Notes: generated by a model not told the origin, from the sequence alone. Positions 50,702 through 59,520 are shown, numbered from the stretch's first letter. The stretch: DNA of 64,000 bases from Paenibacillus thalictri (GCF_004307995.1 NZ_SIRE01000025.1:1-64000), one strand, 5' to 3'. Translations and numbers: made by a program.

Positions 50702-52579
50702 TTAGATAGCGCCTACCATATTGTTTTTAGGCAGTTCTTCCATGTAGGTCATATGCCACAGCGCAAACACATACACGGTCCACAAATGACGCGAATGATC
50801 GGCTTTGCCGCTGCGGTGCCGCGCAAGCATCGTACGCACAGTGTCCATATTAATATAGTCCTCGATGCCGCTTCCGGCAATTTGCTCCACAATCAGCTCG
50901 CCTTGCGGGCCTTTCATCCACTCGCGAATCGGTACCGGGAAGCCCAGCTTCGGCCGGTTTAATATAAAGTCGGGAATGATCCCTTCCATCGCTTTGCGGA
51001 AAATGTATTTGGTTGTGCCTTCCGCCACACGGTATTGCATTGGAATTTTACGGGCCACTTCAAATACATCGACGTCAAGGAACGGCACGCGCAGCTCAAG
51101 CGAATGAGCCATCGTCATTTTGTCCGCCTTCATCAGAATATCGCCGGGCAGCCACAAATTCATATCGATGTATTGCATTCTTGTGACCGGATCAAGATGA
51201 CGTGTTTTCTCGTAAAATCCTTTGGCCACCTGCAGCGGGTTGCGGTAAGAGCGAAGCATCTCCGCATCGATGCGGACCAGCTCGGCTTTCATCTCTTCGC
51301 TGAATATTTTGGCGTTGCCGAGGAACCGCTCTTCCAGCGGTGTTGTGCCGCGCATCACGTAGCTGCGCCCTTTGGTACCCGCCGGCAGCAGCCTTGCCAA
51401 CGCATGCAGCACACGCTGCAGCGCAACGGGCAGCCGCGTGAGCGGAGCCACGGCAAGCGGCTCCCGGTATATCCGGTATCCGCCGAACAGCTCATCGGCG
51501 CCTTCGCCCGACAACACCACCGTCACATGCTTGCGAGCCAGTTCGGCGACATGCCACAACGCGATCGCGGACGGATCGGCGACCGGCTCATCCTGGTGCC
51601 AGATGGCCTTCGGCAAAGCGGCAAAAAAATCGTCGCGCGAGATGATTTTGGCATAATGCTCCGTATCCAGCGCATCGGCCGTCTGCTTGGCGATACCCGT
51701 TTCGTTGTTTGGCCCTTCAAAACCGACTGAAAACGTGCGAATCGGTTCAATTCTCCGCATATGCGTGGCGATGGCCGTCGAGTCGATGCCGCTGGATAAA
51801 AAGCAGCCCCGCTCCACGTCGCTTTGCATATGGTGAATGACCGAATCGTTCAGCGCCTCGCGGATACGCTCCACATACTCGTCAAAAGGCCTCTGCTCCG
51901 GCTCGAACGTCGGATCCCAATAGCGGTGTACGGACATATGCCCGTCATAAGTCACTTTCACATAATGCGCCGGCGGCAGCTTGCTGATGCCTTTAAACAT
52001 TGTATCCGGCTCCGGCACATATTGAAACGTCAAATAATTAAGCAGACTTTCGGTATGTATCGTCCGCTGATTGTCGTTAGCCGCGAGAATGCTCTTAATC
52101 TCCGAGCCAAACAGGAACTGCTTCGGATCGTGATGATAATAAAACGGTTTGATCCCGAAATGGTCGCGTGCGCCAAACAGCTGCTTCCGCTTGCGATCCC
52201 ATATGACGAAACCAAACATGCCGCGCAGATGCTTGACGCAATCTTCGCCCAATTCTTCGTATAAATGCACGATTACTTCCGTGTCGCAGTGTGTTTTGAA
52301 CTGATGGCCTTTTTCCACCAGCATGTTGCGCAAATACTTGTAGTTGTATATTTCGCCGTTAAATACAATCCAGACGGATTCATCTTCGTTGCACATCGGC
52401 TGATGGCCTTCCTTCAAATCGATGATGGACAGCCTTCTAAACCCCAGCCCGATGCGGTTTTCCGTCCAATACCCCACATCGTTGGGGCCGCGGTGGATAA
52501 TCACGTCGGTCATACGTTTCAGCAGTGTATGGGACGGTTCTCGATCTTCAAAAAACAATGCGCCGGTTATTCCGCACAT
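50702..52579 (-). CDS. asnB: Asparagine synthase (glutamine-hydrolysing)
   Basis: A two-domain 625-residue enzyme turning aspartate, glutamine and ATP into asparagine. The class II glutaminase nucleophile is the Cys straight after the initiator Met (MCGITGALFF), with RLSIIDL and NGEIYNY in the glutamine pocket. The synthetase domain has SSGIDSTAIA (ATP pyrophosphatase loop, about 260-269) and SGEGADELFGGY. Start 52579 is fixed by the Cys2 need and AAAGGGG. A TATACT with upstream TGC (52627-52635, minus) is a likely extended -10. Paralogues AsnH and AsnO are the alternatives. Confidence 0.94.
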   Translation of the reverse strand: MCGITGALFFEDREPSHTLLKRMTDVIIHRGPNDVGYWTENRIGLGFRRLSIIDLKEGHQPMCNEDESVWIVFNGEIYNYKYLRNMLVEKGHQFKTHCDTEVIVHLYEELGEDCVKHLRGMFGFVIWDRKRKQLFGARDHFGIKPFYYHHDPKQFLFGSEIKSILAANDNQRTIHTESLLNYLTFQYVPEPDTMFKGISKLPPAHYVKVTYDGHMSVHRYWDPTFEPEQRPFDEYVERIREALNDSVIHHMQSDVERGCFLSSGIDSTAIATHMRRIEPIRTFSVGFEGPNNETGIAKQTADALDTEHYAKIISRDDFFAALPKAIWHQDEPVADPSAIALWHVAELARKHVTVVLSGEGADELFGGYRIYREPLAVAPLTRLPVALQRVLHALARLLPAGTKGRSYVMRGTTPLEERFLGNAKIFSEEMKAELVRIDAEMLRSYRNPLQVAKGFYEKTRHLDPVTRMQYIDMNLWLPGDILMKADKMTMAHSLELRVPFLDVDVFEVARKIPMQYRVAEGTTKYIFRKAMEGIIPDFILNRPKLGFPVPIREWMKGPQGELIVEQIAGSGIEDYINMDTVRTMLARHRSGKADHSRHLWTVYVFALWHMTYMEELPKNNMVGAI

Positions 52580-52783
52580 GATGTTGCCCCTTTCCAAGTT
52601 GCAGCTACCCCAGATTCTAATATCCTAGTATAGCATAATTGCGGTACAAACGGTAACCGGGCAGGGATTTTCTTTTCCAGAAGGTGTCGCAATTTTGCAC
52701 CATTCACCTCCTAATATCGCATAGACAAAGCACGGCTATTGGGCTATATTGAGGTCAAACTAGTGGAAATAGGAGGAACCGCG

Positions 52784-53632
52784 ATGATTAAAGGGGTAAC
52801 AAAAGCCGGTCTTGGAAATGTCGGAACGATTGAGCAATACATAGCAAGCGCTTCCCGTTATGGATTCGGAGCCGTCGACTGCTCCGGTAAAGAGCTGGAA
52901 GATTGGATTGCACAGGAAGGTTTGGAGCATGCAAGCAGCTACTTGCAGGAACACCAGGTCCGCATCGGGACTATCGGCTTATCTGCGGAGTGGCGTCAAA
53001 GCGAGGACAAATTTCGCGAAGGGCTGACCCGTCTTACTCAAGATGCGGCCGCCGCTGCGGCCCTTGGCTGCCAAAGCTGCACCACCTACATATTACCCTC
53101 CACCGACTCGAATGCCGCTCATTTTATGGCGCTGGCTACTCGCAGGCTGCGGGTTTGCGCCGATATTTTGGAAGCTTACGGCATTCGCCTTGGGCTCGAA
53201 TTCGTCGGTCCCCATCATCTCCGCAGCAAATGGGCGAACCCGTTCATCTGGGACATGTCCAGTACGCTGGACTGGATCGACACCATCAATAAAGGTAACG
53301 TAGGCCTGCTGTTTGACGCTTATCATTGGTATACGATAAGCGGGACCAAAGAAGATATATTGAAGCTTAACGCCTCGCAGATCGTACATGCCCACATTAA
53401 CGATGCGAAAGCGGTCCCGATAAGCGAAGTTCTCGATAATGACCGCCTTTATCCGGGCGAAGGCGTGATCCCGCTGACTGACTTTCTTCAGGGGCTGCAA
53501 GCGATCGGCTACAAGGGGGTCATCTCCCAAGAAATATTAATGCCGCAGCCGGTGACTGCTCCTGCAGAAGAGCTGTTCGCCAAATCCCAGCTTGCTTTCC
53601 AGAAAGTGTATGCCGCGGCAGGCCTCGAATAA
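52784..53632 (+). CDS. Sugar phosphate isomerase/epimerase-like TIM barrel
   Basis: A 282-residue xylose-isomerase-like TIM-barrel protein. Metal-ligand type residues fall at barrel strands: GLEFVGPHH (Glu), LLFDAYHWY (Asp/His), VHAHINDA (His) and ISQEIL (Glu). AGGAGG precedes ATG 52784. The family includes inosose dehydratase, hexulose-phosphate isomerases and endonuclease IV; the isolated gene gives no clue to substrate. Followed by a repeat element and a bidirectional terminator. Confidence 0.85.
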   Translation: MIKGVTKAGLGNVGTIEQYIASASRYGFGAVDCSGKELEDWIAQEGLEHASSYLQEHQVRIGTIGLSAEWRQSEDKFREGLTRLTQDAAAAAALGCQSCTTYILPSTDSNAAHFMALATRRLRVCADILEAYGIRLGLEFVGPHHLRSKWANPFIWDMSSTLDWIDTINKGNVGLLFDAYHWYTISGTKEDILKLNASQIVHAHINDAKAVPISEVLDNDRLYPGEGVIPLTDFLQGLQAIGYKGVISQEILMPQPVTAPAEELFAKSQLAFQKVYAAAGLE

Positions 53633-53719
53633 CCGCTGTCGTTAACAGCTCCAAACGGGCGAGTTGAAAAAAAATCGGCGTGTGGCCAAATTGCTTTTGT
53701 GTCACAGTGGCCGCGGTTT

Positions 53720-53783
53720 AGCAGAAGTTTATTCTTGATATAGAACTTCGCAGTCCGCTTAAGCGAACTTATAAATCTATAAC
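53720..53783. repeat. Intergenic repeat, copy B
   Basis: Starts AGCAGAAGTTTATTCTTG, the counterpart of copy A (41323). Then comes a CAGTCCGCTTAAGCGAAC hairpin (CGCTTAAGCG is self-complementary) and TATAAAT, ending at the terminator. Confidence 0.45.
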
Positions 53784-53816
53784 GTCAAAAAGGCGCCGAA
53801 TTGGCGCCTTTTTGAC
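53784..53816. terminator. bidirectional terminator
   Basis: Perfect 14-bp stem GTCAAAAAGGCGCC/GGCGCCTTTTTGAC with a 5-base loop. The A and T runs inside the stem give U-tracts in both directions. It ends both the isomerase-like gene (+) and yceI (-). Confidence 0.9.
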
Positions 53817-53845
53817 TTGGAATCGTATAGCCGGTATGGCTGCTG

Positions 53846-54379
53846 TTAGGCTTGCTTGGAGGCTTCGATTTCCAAAGACACTTTCACTTCGTCCCCGATC
53901 AGCACACCGCCGGTTTCAAGCGCGGCGTTGTAGGTCAATCCAAAGTCGCTGCGTTTGATGCTGCCCGTCGCGCTGAAGCCGACCTTCTCGTTGCCCCATG
54001 GGTCTTTGCCCGCTCCTTCAAACGTTACGGTGAACGTCTCCGGACGGGTTACGCCATGAAGCGTAAAGTCGCCGGTAACATTGTATTCCCCATCGTCTGT
54101 CTTTACAATCCGTGTCGATTGGAATGTCATATTCGGGTACTGCTCCGCGTTAAAGAAGTCGCCTGTACGCAGATGATTGTCACGGTCCGAGTTGCGAGTA
54201 TCGATGCTGCTAACGGTGACGCTAAAACGAATGTCGGCGGAAGTCAGATCTTCGGGATCGGCTTCAATTTGCGCTTCAAACTCATGAAAAGATCCTTTAA
54301 CCTTAGCAATCATCATATGACGGATCGAAAAATCGATACTGCTGTGTGATGCATCAACGGCCCATTTGGTCTTAGACAT
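53846..54379 (-). CDS. yceI: YceI family polyisoprenoid-binding protein
   Basis: A 177-residue lipocalin-like beta-barrel that binds isoprenoids (polyprenyl quinone in homologues). Landmarks are WAVDASHSSIDFSIRHMM near the start, DNHLRTGDFFNAEQYP and FTLHGVTRPE. No signal peptide, so the protein is cytosolic. GGAGG precedes the ATG. It has its own promoter and shares a terminator with the gene downstream. Members often respond to envelope or redox stress. Confidence 0.93.
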   Translation of the reverse strand: MSKTKWAVDASHSSIDFSIRHMMIAKVKGSFHEFEAQIEADPEDLTSADIRFSVTVSSIDTRNSDRDNHLRTGDFFNAEQYPNMTFQSTRIVKTDDGEYNVTGDFTLHGVTRPETFTVTFEGAGKDPWGNEKVGFSATGSIKRSDFGLTYNAALETGGVLIGDEVKVSLEIEASKQA

Positions 54380-54428
54380 GAACTACGCCTCCGTTATTAA
54401 CTGAAATTTATTATGTAACTTACTTTAA

Positions 54429-54458
54429 ATGATAATATTTTCTTCCTGCATTTGTCAA
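54429..54458 (-). promoter_or_regulatory. yceI promoter
   Basis: Perfect TTGACA (54453-54458), 18-base spacer, TATCAT (54429-54434) on the minus strand. A short palindrome GTAA-G-TTAC lies just downstream in the message start region. Confidence 0.7.
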
Positions 54459-54483
54459 TCGAAACTTTAGTAAATCGCTGGGT

Positions 54484-55416
54484 TTAATCTTGGAAAAGAG
54501 CCGTCGATAAATACCGCTCCCCCGTATCCGGCAAAATGACAACAATGGTTTTCCCTTCGTTATCCGGCCGGCTCGCCAATTGTGCGGCCGCCTCCACAGC
54601 GGCACCCGAAGAAATGCCGACCAGCAGCCCTTCGATTCGCGCCAGCTCGCGGGCGGTTTCGATGGCCGCTTCCGATTTCACCGTGATGATCTCATCCACG
54701 ACGGCACGATTGAAATTGCCCGGCACAAAACCGGCCCCAATGCCTTGAATCATATGATTCCCGCGTGGTTTGCCGGATAAGACGGCCGATTCGTACGGTT
54801 CCACGGCCACGATCTGCACGGACGGTTTCTTGGCCTTCAGCACTTCCCCCACACCCGTAATTGTGCCGCCGCTGCCGACACCGCAAACAAAAATATCGAC
54901 TTCGCCGTCCGTGTCCCGCCATATTTCTTCCGCCGTTGTGTGCCGATGGGCCTCCGGATTGGCAGGATTGTTAAATTGCTGCGGGATATACGCATTTGGT
55001 ATTTCAGCCGCCAGCTCTTCGGCTTTTTTAATCGCTCCGGCCATTCCTTCAGCCGCCGGGGTGAGCACAAGTTCGGCTCCAAGCGCTGTCAACATCTTCC
55101 TCCGCTCGATGCTGAAGCTGTCCGGCAAGGTAATCATCAGCTTGTACCCCAATGCGGCTGCGGCAAAAGCAAGACCTACCCCCGTGTTGCCGCTGGTCGG
55201 CTCAATAATCGTAGCATCTTTCGTCAGCAGTCCCTTTCTCTCCGCATCCTGAATCATAGCAAAGCCGATACGGTCTTTGACGCTGCCGGCCGGGTTAAAA
55301 TATTCCAGCTTGGCGACGATCCTCGCATGTATCCGGTGTTGGCGTTTGTAATTCGATAGCTCCAATAAAGGAGTATTTCCGATTAATTCCGTTAAGTTTT
55401 TAGCAATTTTGGACAT
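54484..55416 (-). CDS. cysK: Cysteine synthase A (O-acetylserine sulfhydrylase)
   Basis: PLP enzyme (310 residues) making cysteine from O-acetylserine and sulfide. The PLP lysine is in NPAGSVKDRIG (about K43), the substrate loop is TSGNTGVGLA, and PLP phosphate binding is in GVGSGGTITGVGE. The C-terminus SGAAVEAA and LPDTGERYLS complete the CysK pattern. GGGAGGAA precedes ATG 55416; earlier in-frame starts lack an RBS. It is read from its own weak promoter after the terminator at 55470. No S-box riboswitch is visible upstream. Confidence 0.95.
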   Translation of the reverse strand: MSKIAKNLTELIGNTPLLELSNYKRQHRIHARIVAKLEYFNPAGSVKDRIGFAMIQDAERKGLLTKDATIIEPTSGNTGVGLAFAAAALGYKLMITLPDSFSIERRKMLTALGAELVLTPAAEGMAGAIKKAEELAAEIPNAYIPQQFNNPANPEAHRHTTAEEIWRDTDGEVDIFVCGVGSGGTITGVGEVLKAKKPSVQIVAVEPYESAVLSGKPRGNHMIQGIGAGFVPGNFNRAVVDEIITVKSEAAIETARELARIEGLLVGISSGAAVEAAAQLASRPDNEGKTIVVILPDTGERYLSTALFQD

Positions 55417-55469
55417 ATTTGCTTCCTCCCGTGCTGTTTTATATTTCCCACTTTCGCATTGCCTAAACA

Positions 55470-55506
55470 AAAAGAAGGGGCAATCCCCTCAATGAGAACT
55501 CGCCCC
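55470..55506 (-). terminator. terminator of the H-NOX signalling operon
   Basis: Minus-strand GGGGC (55502-55506) pairs with GCCCC (55477-55481), with extra pairing within CTCATTGAGGGG, then TTCTTTTTG. It follows the receiver gene by 14 bases. Confidence 0.75.
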
Positions 55507-55520
55507 GTTATGATATCATA

Positions 55521-55886
55521 TTAAACCTTCAGGAATGTATGGATTTTACCCAACAAGCGCTCCAAATCCACCGGCTTTGTGTCAAAGCCATCACAGCCCG
55601 CCTCAAACGCTTTCTCCTCATCGCTTGCCATCGCATGCGCCGTCAGCGCAATTACCGGGATTTCCTTCGTCTCCACAGACGCTTTCAGTCTCCGCGTCGC
55701 TTCCCAGCCGTCCAGCACCGGCAAGCTCAGATCCATCAAGATCAGGTCGGGCCGCTCGGCCATTGCAAGCTGGAAGCCCTGCTCCCCGTCTACGGCGATC
55801 ACTACCTCGAACCCTTTGCGTATAAGGCGGCGCGACAGCATATCGCGATTCATCTCATTGTCTTCGACCAGCAATATTTTGTGCAT
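55521..55886 (-). CDS. Single-domain response regulator
   Basis: A stand-alone CheY-like receiver of 121 residues with phospho-acceptor D52 (LILMDLSLPVLDG), acidic pocket VEDN, Thr/Ala switch ALTAHA and conserved Lys in TKPVD. No output domain, so it is a phospho-relay or competing receiver. ATG 55886 follows AAAGGAG. It is the last gene of the HD-GYP/H-NOX/hybrid kinase operon and the likely final acceptor of phosphate from the kinase next door. Confidence 0.92.
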   Translation of the reverse strand: MHKILLVEDNEMNRDMLSRRLIRKGFEVVIAVDGEQGFQLAMAERPDLILMDLSLPVLDGWEATRRLKASVETKEIPVIALTAHAMASDEEKAFEAGCDGFDTKPVDLERLLGKIHTFLKV

Positions 55887-55921
55887 ATCAGAAGGCTCCT
55901 TTACCAGCTTCATCGGGCCGC

Positions 55922-57616
55922 TTAAGTTAAACCGAACGGGCGACTAATGTGCGTGCGCACCTCATTCAGCAGCGTTTCGCGGTCAAACGATCCTTTTTGA
56001 ATAATCTTTTCCACATATCCATTCAACCTCATCCGATCTTCGGCAGTAATGGTCTTCGCCGTCACCACAACAATCGGAATATGGCGCCAAGCTTCGTTCT
56101 TACGCAGCTCGGCAACGAATTGAAATCCGTCCATCTCCGGCATCATCAGATCAAGCAAAATCAGCCTGGGCACCGATTTGGTCAAGCTGTTCAAGGCGAT
56201 TCTTCCATTGCCCGCCCGCGCCGCCGTATATCCTTCCCGCTCCAACATTTTCGACATCATTTCACTGGTCGTCACATCGTCTTCGATCACAAGCACCGTG
56301 TTCCCGCTGCCCTTGGGCATGTATTTGTCCAGAACGGCGATCAGCTGATCGCGGTGAACCGGTTTGGTCAAAAATTCCGAGGCGCCCAAAGCGTATCCGA
56401 GATTTTTGTCGCTGGTCAGCGTTAAAATGATAACCGGAATTTCCGCCAGCTCAGGGTCGTTTTTCAGCTCGGTCAGCACGCTCCAGCCGTCCATGCTGGG
56501 CATGAGGATATCCAAACAAATCACGCTTGGCCGCAGCTGCCGGGCCATCTTCAGCCCTTCTTGCCCGCTTTGCGCGAAAGCAAGCGACCAGTGTTCTTTG
56601 CCGAGGTAACGTTCCATAAGCTGAAGCGCGGACGGCTCGTCGTCAATAACAAGCACGGTCGCTTTCCCTGCGGTTTGAGATCCTGTCTGATCTCCTGCAG
56701 GCCCGATCTCTTTCCTGCGAGCCATAGGCTGAGCGGGGAGCCAGCAAATAAATTCACTGCCTTGGCCTAGCTCACTTTCCACACGGATTTCTCCGCCGAG
56801 CATCGAACAGAAATGATGGCTGATCGCCAGCCCCAAGCCTGTGCCTCCATATTTGCGGGTCGTTGAGGAGTCGGCTTGCGTAAACGGCTGAAACAGCTTG
56901 TCCACCTGCTCTTGCGTCATACCGATGCCCGTATCCCATACCTGAAAGATGATGCCCGGTATCCCGTGCCGCTCCTCATGAACGGCTTTCAGCCCAATTG
57001 TTCCCTGTTGGGTAAATTTGCTGGCATTGCTGAGCAGATTAATTAAAATCTGGCGCAGCTTCGTCACATCCGTTTCGATCTCGCCTTCCGCACAGCGGGT
57101 CTCAAGACGGTTGCGGTTGGCGTCCGTGAGCGGCTTCACGGTTGTTATCACATCTTGAATCAGCCCCGGTACATCGCAGGTTTCGAAATACAAGTCCATT
57201 TTGCCTGCTTCAATTTTGGAAATGTCCAAGATGTCGTTAATCAGCGAAAGCAGGTGTTTGCCGGCCGTATTGATTTTTTGCAAATCGTCGACGAATACCT
57301 GCTCGCCCATATCCTCGGCTTCTTCTTTCAGCATTTCGCTATAGCCGATAATCGCATTAAGCGGCGTCCGCAGCTCATGGCTCATGTTGGCGAGAAACTG
57401 GCTTTTGAACAAGCTCGCCTCCACAGCCTCATCGCGGGCTTTCGCCAGCTCTGCAGTGCGTTCCCTCACCTTTTCCTCCAAGTGATCGTTCAGCTGCCGC
57501 AGTTCTTGGTTGATGAAAAAAATTTCACGCGTTTTCTGCTCCGTTATTTTTTCCGCTTCTTTACGGGCCGCTCTTTCGCGTTCCAGTTGTCTGCGAAGAA
57601 TTTCGATTTCGCTCAT
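55922..57616 (-). CDS. Soluble hybrid histidine kinase with two receivers
   Basis: A cytosolic 564-residue kinase. An N-terminal coiled coil (1-70, no transmembrane segment) precedes HisKA with phosphorylated H80 (MSHELRTPLNAIIG), HATPase with N-box (LINLLSNASK), G1 DTGIGM and G2 GGTGLGLAI (about 228-264). Receiver 1 (about 319-432) has D369 and receiver 2 (438-555) has D489. No PAS or other sensor is present, so it needs a partner for input; the H-NOX gene ends 4 bases upstream. This is the architecture of H-NOX-associated kinases. RBS GGGAG. Confidence 0.92.
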   Translation of the reverse strand: MSEIEILRRQLERERAARKEAEKITEQKTREIFFINQELRQLNDHLEEKVRERTAELAKARDEAVEASLFKSQFLANMSHELRTPLNAIIGYSEMLKEEAEDMGEQVFVDDLQKINTAGKHLLSLINDILDISKIEAGKMDLYFETCDVPGLIQDVITTVKPLTDANRNRLETRCAEGEIETDVTKLRQILINLLSNASKFTQQGTIGLKAVHEERHGIPGIIFQVWDTGIGMTQEQVDKLFQPFTQADSSTTRKYGGTGLGLAISHHFCSMLGGEIRVESELGQGSEFICWLPAQPMARRKEIGPAGDQTGSQTAGKATVLVIDDEPSALQLMERYLGKEHWSLAFAQSGQEGLKMARQLRPSVICLDILMPSMDGWSVLTELKNDPELAEIPVIILTLTSDKNLGYALGASEFLTKPVHRDQLIAVLDKYMPKGSGNTVLVIEDDVTTSEMMSKMLEREGYTAARAGNGRIALNSLTKSVPRLILLDLMMPEMDGFQFVAELRKNEAWRHIPIVVVTAKTITAEDRMRLNGYVEKIIQKGSFDRETLLNEVRTHISRPFGLT

Positions 57617-57620
57617 CCGC

Positions 57621-58166
57621 TTACTCCCGTTTCTTCAAAGTAAAGCAAGCCCCCGTGCCGGCGCCATCCGAAATATCCTCACGGATCACCGCGATGTTCT
57701 CGCCATAGTGGCCGATGCAGCCGCTAATCAGCCCTTCGGCCAAGTCGGCGAATGGACGCGACGAACGATAGACCATTTTCAGAGTGCCGGGTTCGGGCGT
57801 CTCATATTCAAATCCGGGCAGTTCCGCATCGGGATACAGCTTGCGTACTTCTACGTGAATATAGCTGTCGACATTCCGCAATAAATCGAATGCGGTGGCG
57901 TTCATTTCCACGAACTGCGGATACATTTCAACAAGCTGCCCAAACATGTATTCACCAAACGTGCGCACCAAATCGGTCACCGGTATGCCTGTCTGCTCAT
58001 GAAGCTTGATGACAAGCTGGATGATTTCTCCGTGATCGTATGTCCCCACCGAGGTGTAACTGCCTCCGGAGGGAAGATCGGCCTCGACGATAATTTTATC
58101 GGCAATCTCCAAGGAAAACTTGCTTTCTACCATTTCAATAAATGTTGTAAAAACAATTCCCTTCAT
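57621..58166 (-). CDS. H-NOX haem nitric oxide-sensing protein
   Basis: A 181-residue haem-based gas sensor. The proximal haem ligand is H104 (SYIHVEVRKLYP) and the propionate-binding YxSxR motif is Y133-S135-R137 (YRSSRPFADLA). The distal residue that is Tyr140 in the O2-binding thermophile protein is Leu here (L142), so it should bind NO but not O2. AGAGGTGG precedes the ATG. It is flanked by the HD-GYP gene (13 bases) and the hybrid kinase (4 bases), pointing to NO control of the kinase. Confidence 0.93.
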   Translation of the reverse strand: MKGIVFTTFIEMVESKFSLEIADKIIVEADLPSGGSYTSVGTYDHGEIIQLVIKLHEQTGIPVTDLVRTFGEYMFGQLVEMYPQFVEMNATAFDLLRNVDSYIHVEVRKLYPDAELPGFEYETPEPGTLKMVYRSSRPFADLAEGLISGCIGHYGENIAVIREDISDGAGTGACFTLKKRE

Positions 58167-58179
58167 CCAATACCCACCT

Positions 58180-59223
58180 CTATGTATATTCGGAGACCCG
58201 TTCTAATCCCATAATGCGGAAAAACGCATCCACGACTTGCGGGTCAAAATGCGTACCCCGCAGCTTTTCGATTTCGGCGAAAGCTTCCTCCGGAGACCAC
58301 GCCTCTTTGTATGGACGCTCATGCGTCAGCGCGTCGTAAAAATCGGCAATCGCGACGATACGCGCAACAAGCGGAATATCTTCGCCCTTAAGTCCGTGCG
58401 GATACCCGGTGCCGTCCCATTTCTCATGATGCGACATCGCGATTTCTTCGGCTACTTTCAAGACGGGAAAAAAGCTGCCCTCCAATATGCTGGCTCCGAT
58501 CGACGTATGGGTCTTCATAAAGTCGAATTCTTCCGGGGTAAATCTTCCGGGTTTGAGCAAAATTTTATCGGGAATGCCGATTTTGCCCAAGTCATGCAGC
58601 GGCGCGGCCAATTGAATCGACTCGACCTCCGTTTCCGGAAGTCCCAGCGTTTCCGCGATCAACCCCGCCATCCGTCCCACCCGGTGCGTATGCTGGCCGG
58701 TCATGTCGTCGCGGAACTCCGACGCGCGCGCAAGCAGCTGCAATATTTCAAATTTGGCTTTTTCCAAATCCGCTGTCCGTTCCTGAACCCTCATCTCCAG
58801 ATGCTCGTTCTGGCTCTGCAGCTCCAGGTGCAGATAACGGGTTTTGAGCAAGTTGTTGATCCGTAAAATCACTTCCGTTTTGTCAAACGGCTTCGTCAAA
58901 AAGTCGTTGGCTCCATCGTGCAGCGCTTTTTGCTTCGCCTCCGGCGTCACATCGGCCGTTAAAACCAGCACCGGCAAATAGCTGCTTGAATAATTACGAA
59001 TCAATCGCAGCGCTTCGAAACCGTCCATTTCGGGCATATGCAAATCGAGAAGCACGATATCGGGTTCAATCTGATGAAAAAGCGGTTCAATCAGCTGCGG
59101 GTTGGTGGTACTGTGCAGGTTGGAGTACCCTGCACGGCGTAAAATTCGTTCCAGCAGGCTAATGTTGTATTCCTGGTCGTCAACAATCAGAAATTTTGCG
59201 AGTTTTGACCATGTCTCATCCAT
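58180..59223 (-). CDS. Receiver/HD-GYP c-di-GMP phosphodiesterase
   Basis: A 347-residue response regulator. The receiver (10-125) has phospho-acceptor D60 (IVLLDLHMPEMDG), Thr and Lys (LTADVT, TKPF). A short coiled coil (about 133-160) leads to an HD-GYP domain (163-345) with H210-D211 and the full HHEKWDGTGYP (265-275), so it should be active and cleave c-di-GMP. ATG 59223 follows GGAG; a TTG 15 bases earlier is possible. First gene of the operon, with a good sigma-A promoter. It is the likely output of the H-NOX/kinase circuit. Confidence 0.94.
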   Translation of the reverse strand: MDETWSKLAKFLIVDDQEYNISLLERILRRAGYSNLHSTTNPQLIEPLFHQIEPDIVLLDLHMPEMDGFEALRLIRNYSSSYLPVLVLTADVTPEAKQKALHDGANDFLTKPFDKTEVILRINNLLKTRYLHLELQSQNEHLEMRVQERTADLEKAKFEILQLLARASEFRDDMTGQHTHRVGRMAGLIAETLGLPETEVESIQLAAPLHDLGKIGIPDKILLKPGRFTPEEFDFMKTHTSIGASILEGSFFPVLKVAEEIAMSHHEKWDGTGYPHGLKGEDIPLVARIVAIADFYDALTHERPYKEAWSPEEAFAEIEKLRGTHFDPQVVDAFFRIMGLERVSEYT

Positions 59224-59264
59224 TATATCCGGCTCCAATCTATCAAACGTAAACTATGAATCAA

Positions 59265-59294
59265 ATTCTAGCGACTCATGGCGTTTTTTGTCAA
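59265..59294 (-). promoter_or_regulatory. promoter of the H-NOX signalling operon
   Basis: Perfect TTGACA (59289-59294), 18-base spacer, TAGAAT (59265-59270). The message would start near 59258, about 35 bases before the HD-GYP gene. Confidence 0.8.
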
Positions 59295-59480
59295 ATTTAA
59301 TAGGCATGCAAATAGGCACTGGAAACGCTGTCTTTTGCAATCTCTTCATATTATACTCTAAAATTTTGGAATTTCCGACCAATGGTTTCAATAAAATTTT
59401 ATTTTATGAACAAAATTCGCATTCTTAAAAAATAGCCATGCGAACCTTGGGTCAAAATGTATGGCCGTCTTTGCGCGCAC

Positions 59481-59508
59481 AAAAAGCTCCGCCGCCGCGG
59501 AGCTTTTT
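59481..59508. terminator. terminator of the PBP gene
   Basis: Perfect 11-bp stem AAAAAGCTCCG/CGGAGCTTTTT with a 6-base loop, T-rich on both strands. It lies 13 bases after the PBP stop codon. Confidence 0.85.
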
Positions 59509-59520
59509 TATGGTAGATCG

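Noticed and set aside
55417..55520. S-box or T-box leader for cysK
   Set aside because: Only the upstream operon's terminator and a short AT-rich promoter region fit in the 100 bases available.
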